Positions 12,276 to 24,141 of a DNA stretch of 64,000 nt are shown in pieces (position 1 is the stretch's first letter; the number at the start of each line of letters is the position of its first letter). This stretch comes from Exophiala sp. HKRS030 (Eukaryota > Ascomycota > Eurotiomycetes > Chaetothyriales > Herpotrichiellaceae), in NCBI GenBank assembly GCA_023897205.1, contig JAHWDD010000004.1, positions 3,472,001 to 3,536,000 on the forward strand. The letters run 5' to 3'. Both the position numbers and the translations under genes were made by a program. A model generated the notes under the pieces. It saw nothing but the letters and a program-made list of their open reading frames with translations. It was not told the origin of the DNA and ran no database searches.

Positions 12276-14407
12276 ATGGCTCAAGTCGACACTCTGGACA
12301 TTATTGTCCTGGTGGTGCTCCTGGTGGGTAGCATTGCCTACTTCACCAAGGGCACCTACTGGGGTGTCCCCAAGGACCCCTATGCCACCTCTGCCATGAA
12401 CGGCAGTGCCGCAAAGAAAGGTTCCCGCAATATTGTGGAAAAGATGGATGAATTGAACAAGAATTGTGTCATCTTCTACGGTTCGCAGACTGGTACCGCT
12501 GAGGACTATGCTTCTCGTCTGGCCAAGGAAGGACATGCCCGCTTCGGCCTCAGCACCATGACCGCGGATTTGGAAGATTATGACTATGAGAACCTTGACA
12601 GTTTTCCAGACGACAAGATTGCTTTCTTCGTCATGGCTACTTACGGCGAGGGTGAGCCTACGGACAACGCTGTCGAATTCTGGGAGTTCATCAACAGCGA
12701 CCCTCCCTCCTTTTCCAACGATTCCGAAGACAAACCATTGGGCAACCTGAAGTACGTCGCTTTTGGCCTAGGAAACAACACATATGAGCACTACAACTTG
12801 ATGGTTCGCAATTTGGACAAGATTCTGACCAAGCTGGGCGCAAAGAGAATCGGTGACGCTGGCGAAGGTGACGACGGTGCTGGTACCATGGAAGAAGACT
12901 TCTTGGCCTGGAAAGAGCCCATGTGGGCTGCTCTGGCCAAAGAAATGGGTCTTGAGGAACGCGAAGCCGTCTACGAACCAGTCTTTTCTGTTGAAGAGCG
13001 AGAAGATCTTTCAGCGGAAGATGACACTGTCTATCTTGGTGAGCCCAACAAGAACCACCTAGAGGGCTCGCAGAAAGGACCTTACAATGCCCACAACCCA
13101 TTCATCGCACCCATTGCCGAATCCCGTGAGCTCTTCACCGTCAAGGATCGCAACTGTCTTCACATGGAGATCGATGTTTCTGGCTCAGGATTGTCGTACA
13201 CCACTGGTGATCATATCGCAGTTTGGCCCACCAACGCAGGCATGGAAGTCGATCGTTTCTTGAAGACTTTTGGTTTGGATGGGAAGAGACACACGGTCAT
13301 CAACATGAAGGGTTTGGATCCCACGGCCAAGGTGCCTTTCCCCGTTCCGACCACCTACGATGCCGCTGTCCGTTACCACATGGAAATCTGCGCCCCGGTC
13401 TCCCGTCAATTCTTGTCCACCCTCGCTGCCTTCGCTCCCGACGAGGCGTCCAAGAAGGAAATGACCCGATTGGGCTCAGACGCTGATTACTTCAAAGAGA
13501 AGGCTGCCTCGCAAATGCTCAACATCGCCCAGATTGTCTCGTCCGTCAGTTCTGAACCCTGGTCCGCGGTTCCATTCTCCGCCCTGGTCGAAGGTCTCAC
13601 CAAGCTTCAACCACGTTACTACTCTATCTCATCGTCGTCCTTGGTACAGCCAAACAAGATCTCCATCACCGCCGTTGTCGAGTCGATACGCGTTCCAGGT
13701 GCTGGTCACATTGTCAAGGGCGTCACCACCAATTACCTTCTCGCCCTCAAACAGAAGCAAAACGGCGACCCCGAACCATCCCCACACGGTCTGACCTACT
13801 CGATTACCGGTCCACGCAACAAGTATGATGGTATCCATGTCCCGGTGCACGTCCGTCACTCCAACTTCAAATTGCCATCCAACCCTTCCAAGCCTGTCAT
13901 CATGGTTGGTCCTGGTACAGGTGTTGCTCCTTTCCGTGGATTCGTTCAAGAACGTGCCGAGCAAGCTAAGAAGGGCGAGGAAGTCGGCACAACGGTTCTC
14001 TTCTACGGCTGCAGAAGATCGACCGAGGACTGGCTTTACAAGGCGGAGTGGGATGTAAGTCGTACCTGCTAATGTTTTCTTTCCTACATGTGACTAACTT
14101 TGCTCAACAGGAATTCAAGAAGGCTCTAGGTGACAAACTCATCATCTTCAACGCGTTCTCCCGAGAAACCTCCAAGAAAGTCTACGTCCAACATCTGATC
14201 AAGGAAAACGGAAAGCTGATTAACGATCTACTCCAACAAAAGGCCAACTTCTACGTCTGTGGTGATGCAGCTCACATGGCTCGAGAAGTTAATGATGTTT
14301 TGGGACAAATCATTGCTACCGAAAGAGGAGTGGACGAGAAGAAGGCAGAACAAGTGGTCAAGAGCATGCGCAGCAGTGGTGTGTATCAGGAAGATGTGTG
14401 GTCGTAG
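12276..14407 (+). CDS. cpr: NADPH-cytochrome P450 reductase
   Basis: This diflavin reductase passes electrons from NADPH through FAD and FMN to ER cytochromes P450 (sterol, fatty-acid and secondary metabolism). The start MAQVDTLDI at 12276 follows CACC, a good fungal context. Exon 1 is 12276-14054 and exon 2 14111-14407; the intron 14055-14110 (GTAAGT...CTAAC...CAACAG) falls after GAT. The product is 691 residues, normal for the family. Residues ~8-24 form the N-terminal membrane anchor. FMN-binding YGSQTGTAEDYA is at 68-79, the FAD motif RYYS at 447-450, the NADPH motif GPGTGVAPFRGF begins at 545, and the C-terminus ends VYQEDVWS with the conserved aromatic that stacks on FAD. All cofactor motifs are intact. 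The short first reading frame past the donor (ending VSRTC) is intron read-through. Confidence 0.96.
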
Positions 14408-15883
14408 ACTGCGTTTCTGCATGAGAGACTCCCGAGGATCCCATTTCTGTTGTTCAGGGAGCTCCTCGCGACCTATGGCTGTGTCCGAGGAAGAATGTCA
14501 ACATCGAATGAAAATCCACACCGCTGCTATGCAGTTCACTATTGTGGCCTCAGTGATGTTTGAGAGACATCCTCGGAGTCTCTTTCTGGTGGAAACATGG
14601 AACACAGTAGTCGGGATGATTTCTGCGAGAATCATCGATAACCGGGCATGTGATCTGTGTCCGGCACCCAGCGTTGACGGTTGTTCGACCTGGGGAAGCG
14701 GGAAGGGGGAATTATCGGGGAGTCGCCTGTGAGGCCGGGGAGAAAAAAAAAAGACGACTGGCATGTTTAGCGCGGGGTTCCAAATGGTCGACATTGAGAG
14801 AACGTGTGGGGACGACGACAATTCGCAGCCTGAACATCCCGGTAGAGAGAAAACGATCATCCAAAAAAAAGCCCCGACAGAACAGCGACAAAAGCGATTT
14901 TCATCCCGCCCATCGCCTCATCGCCTCATCACAAGCGTCGTGGGGTTCATGGGTTTTCCAGATCCGGCCTTGTTTATTTCGCATTCCGGTGGGGCCGCAT
15001 TTTCCTTCCCCATGAGAGCTTGTCTACACCTCCTGCTTTCTGCAGGAGCGTTATACAAGGCTTTCAGGATGTTTGAACTTTGCTCTTGTGTCGTTGGCTG
15101 GAAGCCTGATACCATTTCTATTTGTATAGGGTTGTCGATGATTGACGGAGTTTTTTTTTTCGTTCAATGGCACACACTCGCATGCATATATATATACCTT
15201 GAGTTTTATTAGAAATGACCACACCAAATATGAAATATTCCGGAAAATCCTTTACTTAAATGCTAAAAAGTTGTTGACATGCTTAGAGCCTTGCTTCGTC
15301 GTGAGTTTTTTTTTTGGTCCCGTCATAATGAGAGCAGAGTATATACGTATCGCTTGGAATAATTTTTCTTGTTTTTGGTATCACCTCATCATTTCATTCT
15401 GTCCAGGTTGCAAATCTCAACCATGACCGCCTGTCCCTGTCCCTGTCCCCGCTTGGCTCACGGAAAATGATGTTGGGACAATATAGTTTTTTTTGTTCTC
15501 TACTCGGTAAGACAATCTAGCGTTCGGATGGACCATGAATACGACTTGTAACGTTACAAGGCCAGTGCTGGTCCAGAACAAGTGAGTGTGAGGATGTCTG
15601 ATGGTGGTGTTTTTTTCCTTTCTTCTCTCGGGCCTTTCTTTCGACACACTCCGTCATTTCCCCCTCCCGCAATACGTCGTCGTGTGGAAACTTTGGTGAC
15701 TTTTTCGTGATGCATCAACGACAACGTACATCCTATCCTACCTGGTCCTACCTTCAGAGAAGCGGGACCCTCGGCCTGCTTTCTGACCGTCAACGAAGGG
15801 CGTATTTCTCTCGTGTCAATGTGTTCTCCGGCGAACGTCAAACAAGCCAGGCCAAATTCCCTCCGAGAGCAGCACCTTCTCCG
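14408..15883. other. Intergenic between convergent cpr and the Ybp1-like gene
   Basis: A 1.5-kb region between convergent 3' ends. It is rich in A and T runs (poly-A near 14743-14752, poly-T near 15150-15158 and 15306-15314) and carries a CTGTCC hexamer tandem at 15431-15448. It should contain both 3' UTRs. No open frame has a recognisable product. Confidence 0.5.
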
Positions 15884-18166
15884 TCAAGGCGCCTCGGTGG
15901 TTGTTTCCAACGCCTTGACGGCACGAGCGTTTGCGTCCCTGAGGGCGCAGAGGTCGGCTCGGCTCGCCTCGAGGACCTCGCTGGGCCCGCCCTGCTTGGC
16001 GAAGTACTGGAGCAGCTCGTGCAGGTCCCTCGACGGGACGGCCAGGCTCTCGACGTACGCGGCGGCTCGCATGTTGAGGTCGAGCGCGGCGTGGACGTGA
16101 GGGAGGATGACGCACAGCATGTTCAGGGTCGCGATGTAGAAGGGCGTCTCGGTCAGGAAGTCCGTGAGCGACTCGTCCGTGGCCTCGGGGGAGTCCGGGG
16201 GTGGGATCCGTTCGGGGAAGAGGAGGTCCAGGAGGGCTTCGGTCTTGGGGTCGTAGGTGCGGCCTTCGCCGTCGAGGGAAGTGAGGATCGAAGTGTCCAT
16301 TCCACCAGCGCCGCCGCCGCCGCCGCCGTTGGTTCCCGAGCCTCCGTAGATGTGTGCGGCGAATTCGTCCTTGAGCCAGTCCACGCCCACGGCCTTGAGT
16401 GCACCGTTCTGTTGAGGCGGGCAGAGTGGGATCGGGTGAGGTTGGAGGGCCGACGTGCTCCGCGTCAGGCCCGTCCCTTCGTCGATGCCCGGTTGGGCGT
16501 CCGGGTCCTCCTCGAACGTCTCGGCCCAGTTGGTGCTCAGGGTTTCTCGGCGGAGGGTCTGCGTGATGATCTGTAGACGCACGTCCGGGTCCGGGTACGC
16601 GTGGAGGAGCTTCGAGGCGATGTAGTGCGCGGAATCGCGCAGCGCGGACCAGGGCGTGATGGTGAAGAGTTGGGTCAGGGTGCTCAGGAGCAAGAGGAAT
16701 TTGGCTGGCGACGGGGGCGGGTGTGGGGTCGGGTTTGGTGAAGAGTGTGGAACGGCGTGTCGGTAGAGGAGGGAGAGCAATGCGTCTAGGAGAGCGGGGG
16801 GCGGGATGTTCGGCGTGGCGCTGAGCGGGAAGGCGTGCGCAATAAGTTTGGTCAGGTCGCTGGTCGAGAGGGTGAGTGGTGCGTCGATCGGTTTGGAAAA
16901 GGTTTCGTATGCAAAGAGGAAGATGACGCCGTTTCTGGGGAACGGAATCTGAGCAGGCGAGGTGGGATATTCCGAGGGCTCTTCCTTGTCCTCTTCAGAA
17001 CCATCTGCGTCGTCTTCGTCGTCGACTAGTTTCGTCACCTCTTGGCTGGCGTAGAGGTCTAGTTCTCCGGCCAATTTGTGGAACCGAGCAAGGAGTGCAT
17101 CGCGTTCTTGGAGCTCCGGTGTGTCTTTCCAGACCCGAGTTTCGCTCGGACGGGTCAACAGCACTCTTTTGGGTTCGAACGTCTCTCTCAGCCGCGCGGC
17201 CCACGACATGGATGGATGTTCAGCAGATCCGAGGGATGAAAGGTATTCATCGAGGACTTCCAGGTTGACAGCATTCAGTAGACGAAAGATGATGGCCTTT
17301 TCTTCTGCAGATGGAATCTTGCCGCCTTCTCCCTCCTGTTCTCCTTTGGCTTCTGGATCAGGTAGAGAGGCAGGTGTGGCTGTGATGCCTTTGTTCTGTT
17401 CTCTCGTCGCGTCAGCACCTCCGGCAGGGTCGTCGGCAGTGCCGGTTCGCGGTGGCAGAGGAGGTCTTTTCTTTCCAGAGAGATTTTCTAGCATCGTCAG
17501 GAAAGTGGTGGTCGTTTCAATCGTGATCGGTATGTGTCTGTAGGCCCCCAAGGCAGGAGGAAGTGAGGTGGCAAGAAAGCGACTGGGATAATGCGTCTTG
17601 ATTCTAGGATGAACGACGCCCAGCATATTGAATAGAGCCTGTAGTCTCAAGGCTTTGTCCATGGGTGCTACTTTCTTCTCCTCCGCTTCCTCGGGCTCGG
17701 GCTTCGCCTCTGGCTCCGGCTCGTCCCTTGGCGTTTGAGCTGTCTCAGGCATGCCGTCGAGCTTCATACTTCCCAGATGCACACGAGGTGCTTCGCCACT
17801 GAACGTGGGCAAGTCGTTTTCTTCCACGTCTTCGCCCACACCATCCTCTTCAGCATCGTCACCTAACTTTTCCAGTTCTTCAGCCACGCGGACAGCAACT
17901 TCTCTCGGGTTGCCCCTGCGAGCTATGATTTCAAGGCAGTGGTTGGCGTCGGCTGGGGCTGAGCCTAGCATGGGGAGAACGAGCCTCAATAGATCCCAGC
18001 CGATTTCCTCTGCCAGTTTACCGTCATCTTCGGTGAGAAATTTGTTCAAGGTTGGTAGTTTCTCAGGTGTCAAATGGTACTCCAACACCGTCAAGTAAGT
18101 CACGTAGTCAGTGGCAGGTGGCAAGGCTGCGACCAGAGGGTCCTCTTGAGAGGCATTATCGGCCAT
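15884..18166 (-). CDS. Ybp1/Ybp2-glomulin-like (Alf4 family) protein
   Basis: An intronless 760-residue protein read from ATG 18166 (MADNASQEDPLVAALPPATDY); an in-frame ATG at 18217 would add 17 residues and is less likely. The pattern of helical repeats starting YVTYLTVLEYHLTPEKLPTLNKFL and DLLRLVLPMLG, then short blocks separated by acidic and Pro-rich loops, fits the fungal Ybp1/Ybp2 (Yap1-binding, kinetochore-associated) and glomulin/Alf4 family. In yeast Ybp1 promotes oxidation of Yap1 by hydrogen peroxide; glomulin inhibits cullin-RING ligases by binding Rbx1. Which role applies here cannot be read from sequence. A Gly-rich loop (GGSGTNGGGGGGAGG) near residue 630 is coded by CCGCCG repeats around 16311-16330. 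The coding sequence is clearly more GC-rich than the flanks. Assignment is by overall pattern, not by a catalytic motif. Confidence 0.7.
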   Translation of the reverse strand: MADNASQEDPLVAALPPATDYVTYLTVLEYHLTPEKLPTLNKFLTEDDGKLAEEIGWDLLRLVLPMLGSAPADANHCLEIIARRGNPREVAVRVAEELEKLGDDAEEDGVGEDVEENDLPTFSGEAPRVHLGSMKLDGMPETAQTPRDEPEPEAKPEPEEAEEKKVAPMDKALRLQALFNMLGVVHPRIKTHYPSRFLATSLPPALGAYRHIPITIETTTTFLTMLENLSGKKRPPLPPRTGTADDPAGGADATREQNKGITATPASLPDPEAKGEQEGEGGKIPSAEEKAIIFRLLNAVNLEVLDEYLSSLGSAEHPSMSWAARLRETFEPKRVLLTRPSETRVWKDTPELQERDALLARFHKLAGELDLYASQEVTKLVDDEDDADGSEEDKEEPSEYPTSPAQIPFPRNGVIFLFAYETFSKPIDAPLTLSTSDLTKLIAHAFPLSATPNIPPPALLDALLSLLYRHAVPHSSPNPTPHPPPSPAKFLLLLSTLTQLFTITPWSALRDSAHYIASKLLHAYPDPDVRLQIITQTLRRETLSTNWAETFEEDPDAQPGIDEGTGLTRSTSALQPHPIPLCPPQQNGALKAVGVDWLKDEFAAHIYGGSGTNGGGGGGAGGMDTSILTSLDGEGRTYDPKTEALLDLLFPERIPPPDSPEATDESLTDFLTETPFYIATLNMLCVILPHVHAALDLNMRAAAYVESLAVPSRDLHELLQYFAKQGGPSEVLEASRADLCALRDANARAVKALETTTEAP

Positions 18167-19125
18167 GATTGCTTTAGAGAGAAAAATGAACGGGATATCG
18201 CCGTTATGGTCAAGCAAATATGCAAGTGTGGTGCGGGGGGATGTTCAGACGATGACGGTCAATGACGACAAGTGAGATGGCTCGTTTGCTGGCTGCTTTT
18301 GACAGTGATTGAAGTGGTCTCAAGCGGCCAGCAAGACTGAGAGCGAGAATGATACAATGACGACTGCGAGAGGATATTGAAGCAGTCTTTGTAGAAACAT
18401 GAGGTACAAGAGATGAGGAGATGGTTTCACTGTCGTCTGATCGGCAGCACGTGACAAATAGCGTCATGTGGCCTTGGCCTTGGCATTCATCCCCAATACT
18501 CGACAACTTCAATATCCGAAAATACATACCTCTTATATACTCCCTACTGTAACAGATGCTGTAGGTAATAGTACTCAACACCAATCCCCCTCCCCTGTCT
18601 TCACCTTTGTGTACCATGTAAAGGTAAATGCAGGCAAACGACGCTCAAAGCGTACAATATCATGTACCTCGGCGCACTGGATCTCTGTCCTCCCGATCAT
18701 CACTTGCAATACCACAGGACTTTCCTTGTCAGAATTATATTCACTCTCCGAAGCAATCTCTTGCTGAAGTGTAGTCATAGGTGACGAGGACAATAGCATA
18801 GAGGAATACTTCATATCTCCTTAGATGAAAAAGACCTTTCATAATTCCAAGGACACAGGTCATAGCGCTTCTTGGGTCATCGGCATGGCCGTCCAACTAG
18901 TCCCTCATCACTACTTCACGTAATAAATGCACTGCCAATATTGTCTGGGGAACAAAGTTCGTGTATGGCACATGGCATGGTGATTATGAAGCTATAAGAC
19001 TATAGTGTCGAGGAGCTGGAATGCACCCGTCACAATAGAAGGACCATTTGAAAGTGGCACCTTCGGGATCGCGGATGTACGTATGTACATTTACTCTTGC
19101 AGGGATGATTGATGATATCTCAGCC

Positions 19126-19449
19126 GGACGATATGGTACTACGCATACCCACCTCTGCATTACGCACAAGGCTATGTTTACAATATCACTGGAGTTACCC
19201 CCGAAATGTCATTCGCTATAGGGATACTTTTACAAAACGCACATGACTGAAAGACTAATCATGTACGGAGTAGTCATTATTACTATCCTGAAGAATATCT
19301 TTTGATTTACTCGGATCTTGTCGGTTACCATTTGACTCATATTGAATACTAAGGAACAACACGACAGGTTCGGGAAGTGCTCCAGTGACAAGTACTAGGT
19401 ATAGACTTGTGCGTAATGCAGAGGTGCGTGTGCGTAGTACCTATCGCCC
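19126..19449. mobile_element. MITE-like element with ~80-bp terminal inverted repeats
   Basis: A 324-base unit flanked by long inverted repeats. The left arm (19126-~19206) contains CCTCTGCATTACGCACAAG; the right arm (~19366-19449) contains its complement GTGCGTAATGCAGAGGTG. Similarity extends through GGTACTACGCA, a CACTGGAG block and a CCCCGAA/TTCGGG block on the inner side. The core between the arms (~160 bases) is AT-rich and non-coding. A third copy of the arm lies at ~51053-51130. The flanks read CTCAGCC on the left and CTCACCC on the right, so a clean target-site duplication is not visible. There is no transposase; this looks like a non-autonomous, somewhat decayed element of unknown family. 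Confidence 0.7.
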
Positions 19450-20096
19450 TCACCCGTTTTGTTTTCTTGAATTGATTGCTGATGCCGGTTGCTGGTCAAG
19501 ACGGAAACATCAACAAAAGGCATCTGTCATAATTTGCCCAGGTATCATTCGAATGGCACATGGTGATGAAGATGGAGCCCACGACTTGTTGAAATGGAAT
19601 CCATTCGAGCTCGGCTACCGTTGCTAACTTTCAAGTATCCGCATTGGGATACATCGAGATTATCTGTCTGCCGTTCTCACTCACTATTGTTCTGTTGTTA
19701 TTTAGTCTTGTTGACCGGCACGAGTCCCGGAGATGATCTCGGAGTCTACTCGCATACAACACGAGTCGTGTGACACACTCTCTGAATCAGTAGCTTGTAC
19801 TCTGTAAACTCAGTCAGCTCGGAAGTACCTTGGGCCGCAGGTGAACTAGTAGATATTATCCATGTATTGAAAAAGGCGGTGTTGTTCATCGGTACTCGTA
19901 CCAAGTAGAGGGTCAGGACAACTCCTCATTCGAAAAGCGGGAGGAGTCCATCCATGGCCTCGGCGCCATATTGTAATAGTGGCCACACATGGGTGACAGT
20001 TTTCGGGAGATTTAATGAACAGGGGTGGGTAGATGGCCAGGTTATTAGCCATATCGCATGGGTAAATACTCCGTAAAAAGAATGTTCGTCGTTGAA

Positions 20097-20126
20097 GATG
20101 ATGATGATGATGATGATGATGATGAT
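20097..20126 (+). repeat. (GAT)10 microsatellite
   Basis: Ten perfect GAT units in non-coding DNA. The complementary (ATC)7 array lies 51 bases downstream, so the two can pair as a hairpin. Confidence 0.95.
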
Positions 20127-20177
20127 AAGGAAGAAATCTCCTGAAGGCTATCTATCGACCACACTGATTTCCAAACA

Positions 20178-20198
20178 ATCATCATCATCATCATCATC
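20178..20198 (+). repeat. (ATC)7 microsatellite
   Basis: Seven perfect ATC units, the reverse complement of the GAT array at 20097-20126. Confidence 0.95.
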
Positions 20199-23100
20199 AA
20201 GGGTAGCGGCCTCATTTACCGTGGTCCAGGGTTCCACGTTTTTTTCTCTCTCTACTGTATCTCTCTTTCCCCAAGAAAACATCAGAGGATGCAGCAAGTG
20301 GCTTGAGGAAGGCGCCCAGACTAGAGCGAAATAGCGGCCGCCACATGTCGCTTCTAGGGAGTCGTTAGGCGTCGCAATGGGGATCATCCGTCGCGCCGGG
20401 TCTTGAACCATTGCATCCTGGCGCGTGGCGCAGGGAAAAGTAAGAAATCCTGATTCAAGGGACTGAAATGTTCCCAACAGGTGGTGTGTGTGTGTCTGTG
20501 TGTGTCCATGCTAGTACAGTAGACTCCAGCAAGACGAAGTACTGTAATCGATCTACCCTCTTGTTGAGAGAACTGATGATTACATACTCGTACTCGTAGG
20601 AGGGTGGCGCGTCAAAGGATATCGAAATTTCGGTGCTTTGGCTTGAGATTGGCGCAATATTTCGCAGGGACCACAACACATCCATGCATACCTACATACC
20701 TACAATAGGGTATCTACGCCCCATGGACTCACCATGATTGTACAGTATTCGTGTTTTGATTTTCACCAAGTTCGTGACGATCACAATGATAATCAATTCT
20801 CCGTAATCAACATGACACGCTTCACGCTTGTTGACGACAAACAAGCAAAGGCGTGGGGATGATTGAGTTTTGCGGAAATTTAAAACCGCATCGCTCGTGC
20901 CTCACTTTTTGTCGACGACGACGACGTGGCTTGTCTAAAGTTGTAATAGTAATAATGAGGCGAAGAGGTGTTGTTGCGTTATCCACAGGGGCATCCCGTC
21001 TTGGGACAAACCCGGTGATGATCTGTCGACGGATCATTCAATAGTGTTCAGATGTGCCGCCTTCGTTCTGCTCCACGCCTTGCAAACTATCGAACGTAAA
21101 TGAAATCACATCTACAGAACGAGAAGAAGAATCTCGTCCAGAAGGCCAAATTGGGGATCTTTGTCTTCGCTTGCGGATGGGGGCGGTGAGGCACGAAATG
21201 GTTGCTAACTATTCCGTATATCCTAGACAAAAGAAATGCAAAAAAAAGGTACAGCCCGATTCCGATGGCTCCATGTCCAGGATCATTCCATGTTTTTGTG
21301 CCCAACGAACCTGACAAGTCTCCTCGCCTAAAGAGGGGTCCAGGGCCGTCTAGTATAGCTGGGAACGACAAGCCATCCAAAGTCACCATGTAACTTCGCG
21401 AGCACGCGACGGCCATTCGCCTGACAGATGTCGAATGAAATTATTTTATTTATGGATCTCGCTCAAGGAAGAGTCTCCCATGTCACTTCTCCATCAAGCC
21501 ATAGTCCGTATACTTACCCGTACAGTACGAGTAGGACGGAATAGAAAGAAGACAAGCTCCAGAGATGACAGTAAGCCACAAGCCCTACTTGTGGTCTGGG
21601 CATGGGCACAGCCGGAAAATTGGTTAAACCACCGACAAGCGAGAAACCAGTGGCAGAGCTTCTGAGCCAACAGGAGCCCACGCCGGCGTTGCCAGATCCT
21701 CAAAAGTCCCGAGATCCCGGTCAGACCAAGTAGAGATCTTGGACAAGGAGTCCTCATTATTGAAAGTGCTGCCAACAATCTCTCAAGGGTGTGACAAGGC
21801 TAGCCTTGGTTCATAATCGCCTCGACAGCAGCAAAGAGACTCGGCATATACCATGGGCGGCCATTAGCATAGGTTTATGGGTCATCGAGTTGGGCAACAT
21901 TTCTTTGTCGTGAAGTGCCAGACGGGCCCAAGGGTCCCATCACCCAGTCTCCGTATTGAGGCTAAGTTAGTCGAACCCCGGCAGGCGTTGTTGGGGTGGG
22001 TCGGATGTGTTGGCGAAAATCAGCGACCGCAGACGCTAGATTTCCCACATGTACAGTACGGATACTCGTACGGAGTTGGATTTCTGGTATTGTCACTCCG
22101 TGATCTTGCTCCCCCTTCCAGCGGTATGCCCGAAGCCAGAGAGACCATGGACTTTTATGGTCGGTCATTGAACCCTGTCACCTGTAGGATCGGTAGTACA
22201 GAGGAGCCCGCGACGGGGGTTCCCAGGTCGTCATCGGTGACACGGCTGTGTCTATTTCTGGCGGTGCATGCAGGCGGCCATCCGACGCTTGAGATTGAAT
22301 GGACGACTTGCAAAATGATGGGTATGCATCTGGCCAAGACTCTCAGTGAATCATGTCCATGAATCACTCAATCCCATCCACCCTGCCAGGCGTCAGGCTG
22401 TTCCAAGTCCATCCTTCCCTTTCCAGTCCTTCTAGTCGCAGGAGTGGACGACCTTCGTGGGTGTTTGTCAGTCATTTGGCTCATTCGGGACAGGAATGTC
22501 TCTCCATGTTGTAAGCTTTTCGCCAATGAAAACTATACTCCGTGTCGATGTCCGGTGCCCAACGGCCGGCCTCATGGATAGCATTGCCCGATACATCGTC
22601 CGGTTGGCCAATGAGGCGGACATCGAGCCTTGGGGGGCCGACAAGCACATGTCCAATGAGCCACTTGACGTGCGTGATACCGGGGTTGAAGACAGACATG
22701 ACCCGCGTTGCAGAAAATGGCGATCCATATGGGTCCGTGATGGGCAAAGCTTATGCCCTGGTTGTTGTTGCTCATGTCTTAGCAGGCTGTGCTCCGTGGC
22801 TCTTCTCAACTCGGGAACCTCATCACCCTTGGGTGAGAGTACTCGCCCTCGTAGAACTCAAAAAGACTAGGGAGGGTCCAGGGGGTGGTATGGCTGGCTT
22901 GCCGAGACATGACTCTCTGGTGCTACCGAGGCCACCATGCACTCCATCCGCTCGCCAGGAAGATGGCGAAGGCTCATCCGCACCAGGCTGGCGACTCGCT
23001 TAGTGCGGCGGATAGTACCTTAGGCTCGACGGCGGGCTGTTTCTAGCATGTCGCAATTGGCAGCGGGAGACTTGGGCTATGGCGTCCGTCAGAAGCAAGG

Positions 23101-24141
23101 ACTAATGCAAGTCCTCAGCGCGTTCATGGATCCCTGGACTATTGCATACAGGCCGATGTGGATCTGCCGACGGAACTATTGGAGCAGTGTTCGGCCTTTC
23201 AATAGAGCAGATCGTCAGTCCTTCCATCATCAAGATGAGGAAATTTGGCCTGCACCTGGCGGGCAACTTGTGCATGATGGAACGAACGCCCTGGATGGAG
23301 AGGAGCTTGGCTTCTGATCTCTCGTGTCGTCCTCGAAGGAGAAGGCCTGTTCTAGTTCCAGCTTTGTTATGACATCGTGCGTCCCTCCATGTTTTACTTC
23401 AGCTTCAGCTTCCTCGAGTCTTCGCTCCTCGCCCTTTGACGACGACGACAACATCGTCACCACGCTCTTTCCTCAAACAGACGTACTCATTTCTTGTGTG
23501 TCGCTGTTGCCTCTCGCTTTGACCAGTTTGCTTCTTCGTCCCAAGTCGATCCCTTCAGCCCGCGCGTTGTTTGTACCCGGTCCCGCATCCTGTGAGTCCT
23601 ATATCACTCTGTTTGGTCAATATTGGTTGTGGACGAAATTTGGGGCCACGGCAGGAATCTTGTCCTTGTCCAGGTATGCTGCAATATGTTGTACCTCGCC
23701 TCTAATCCTGTCCATTGGGCTCGGACTCAAGTCACTGACAATCAATCCCCAAGCGCTGGCACGGACATCTAAATAGGCGTCGGAAGTACCTGTCGCTACA
23801 TGGTCGAAGCGTCCTCCTTGCGCGTTCCCAGTGTTTGTGCATACCAAACAACGTCTGAGCACGCTCTTTTGCGACTGTCGACTTCACTTTTCGGCTTGAA
23901 TTTGGCCTGGAATTCTGAACATTTTCTTCGCAGGCATTAATTACCGTCTATGTCACCTTGAGCCGGAGGAAGAAGAGTCTCTCTGGAAAACCTGATGCAG
24001 CATTCACGTCCGCCTCAGTTTCCTCTCTGTTTGTCCTTCAAGAAGCACAGGTGTAGCATAGACGCCTCGCGCCATACGATAGACCTCATACTGCCGAAAC
24101 CAATCGCCGCGCCCGTCTGGGCTTCTCTTCCTACACCTCCC

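Larger units (their letters stand above)
18167..24141. other. 6-kb gene-poor region
   Basis: The longest stretch without a convincing gene. The left two thirds are AT-rich and hold a MITE-like inverted-repeat element (19126-19449), facing GAT/ATC triplet arrays (20097-20198), and GTACGGAGTA motifs. From about 21.9 to 23.9 kb base composition becomes more GC-rich and several overlapping frames of 60-160 codons are open on both strands (for example 22542-23003 plus and 22468-22809 minus), but none has a recognisable domain, a splice pattern or codon bias that stands out. The right end must contain the promoter and leader of the Zn2Cys6 gene. A decayed gene or a long non-coding RNA is possible; neither is shown. 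Confidence 0.5.

Noticed and set aside
22457..23003. Overlapping frames of 113-153 codons on both strands in the gene desert
   Set aside because: Open in several frames at once, which indicates composition rather than coding; no domain.
23324..23776. 150-codon plus-strand frame upstream of the Zn2Cys6 gene
   Set aside because: Ser/Leu-rich, no domain; more likely the regulator's promoter or leader.
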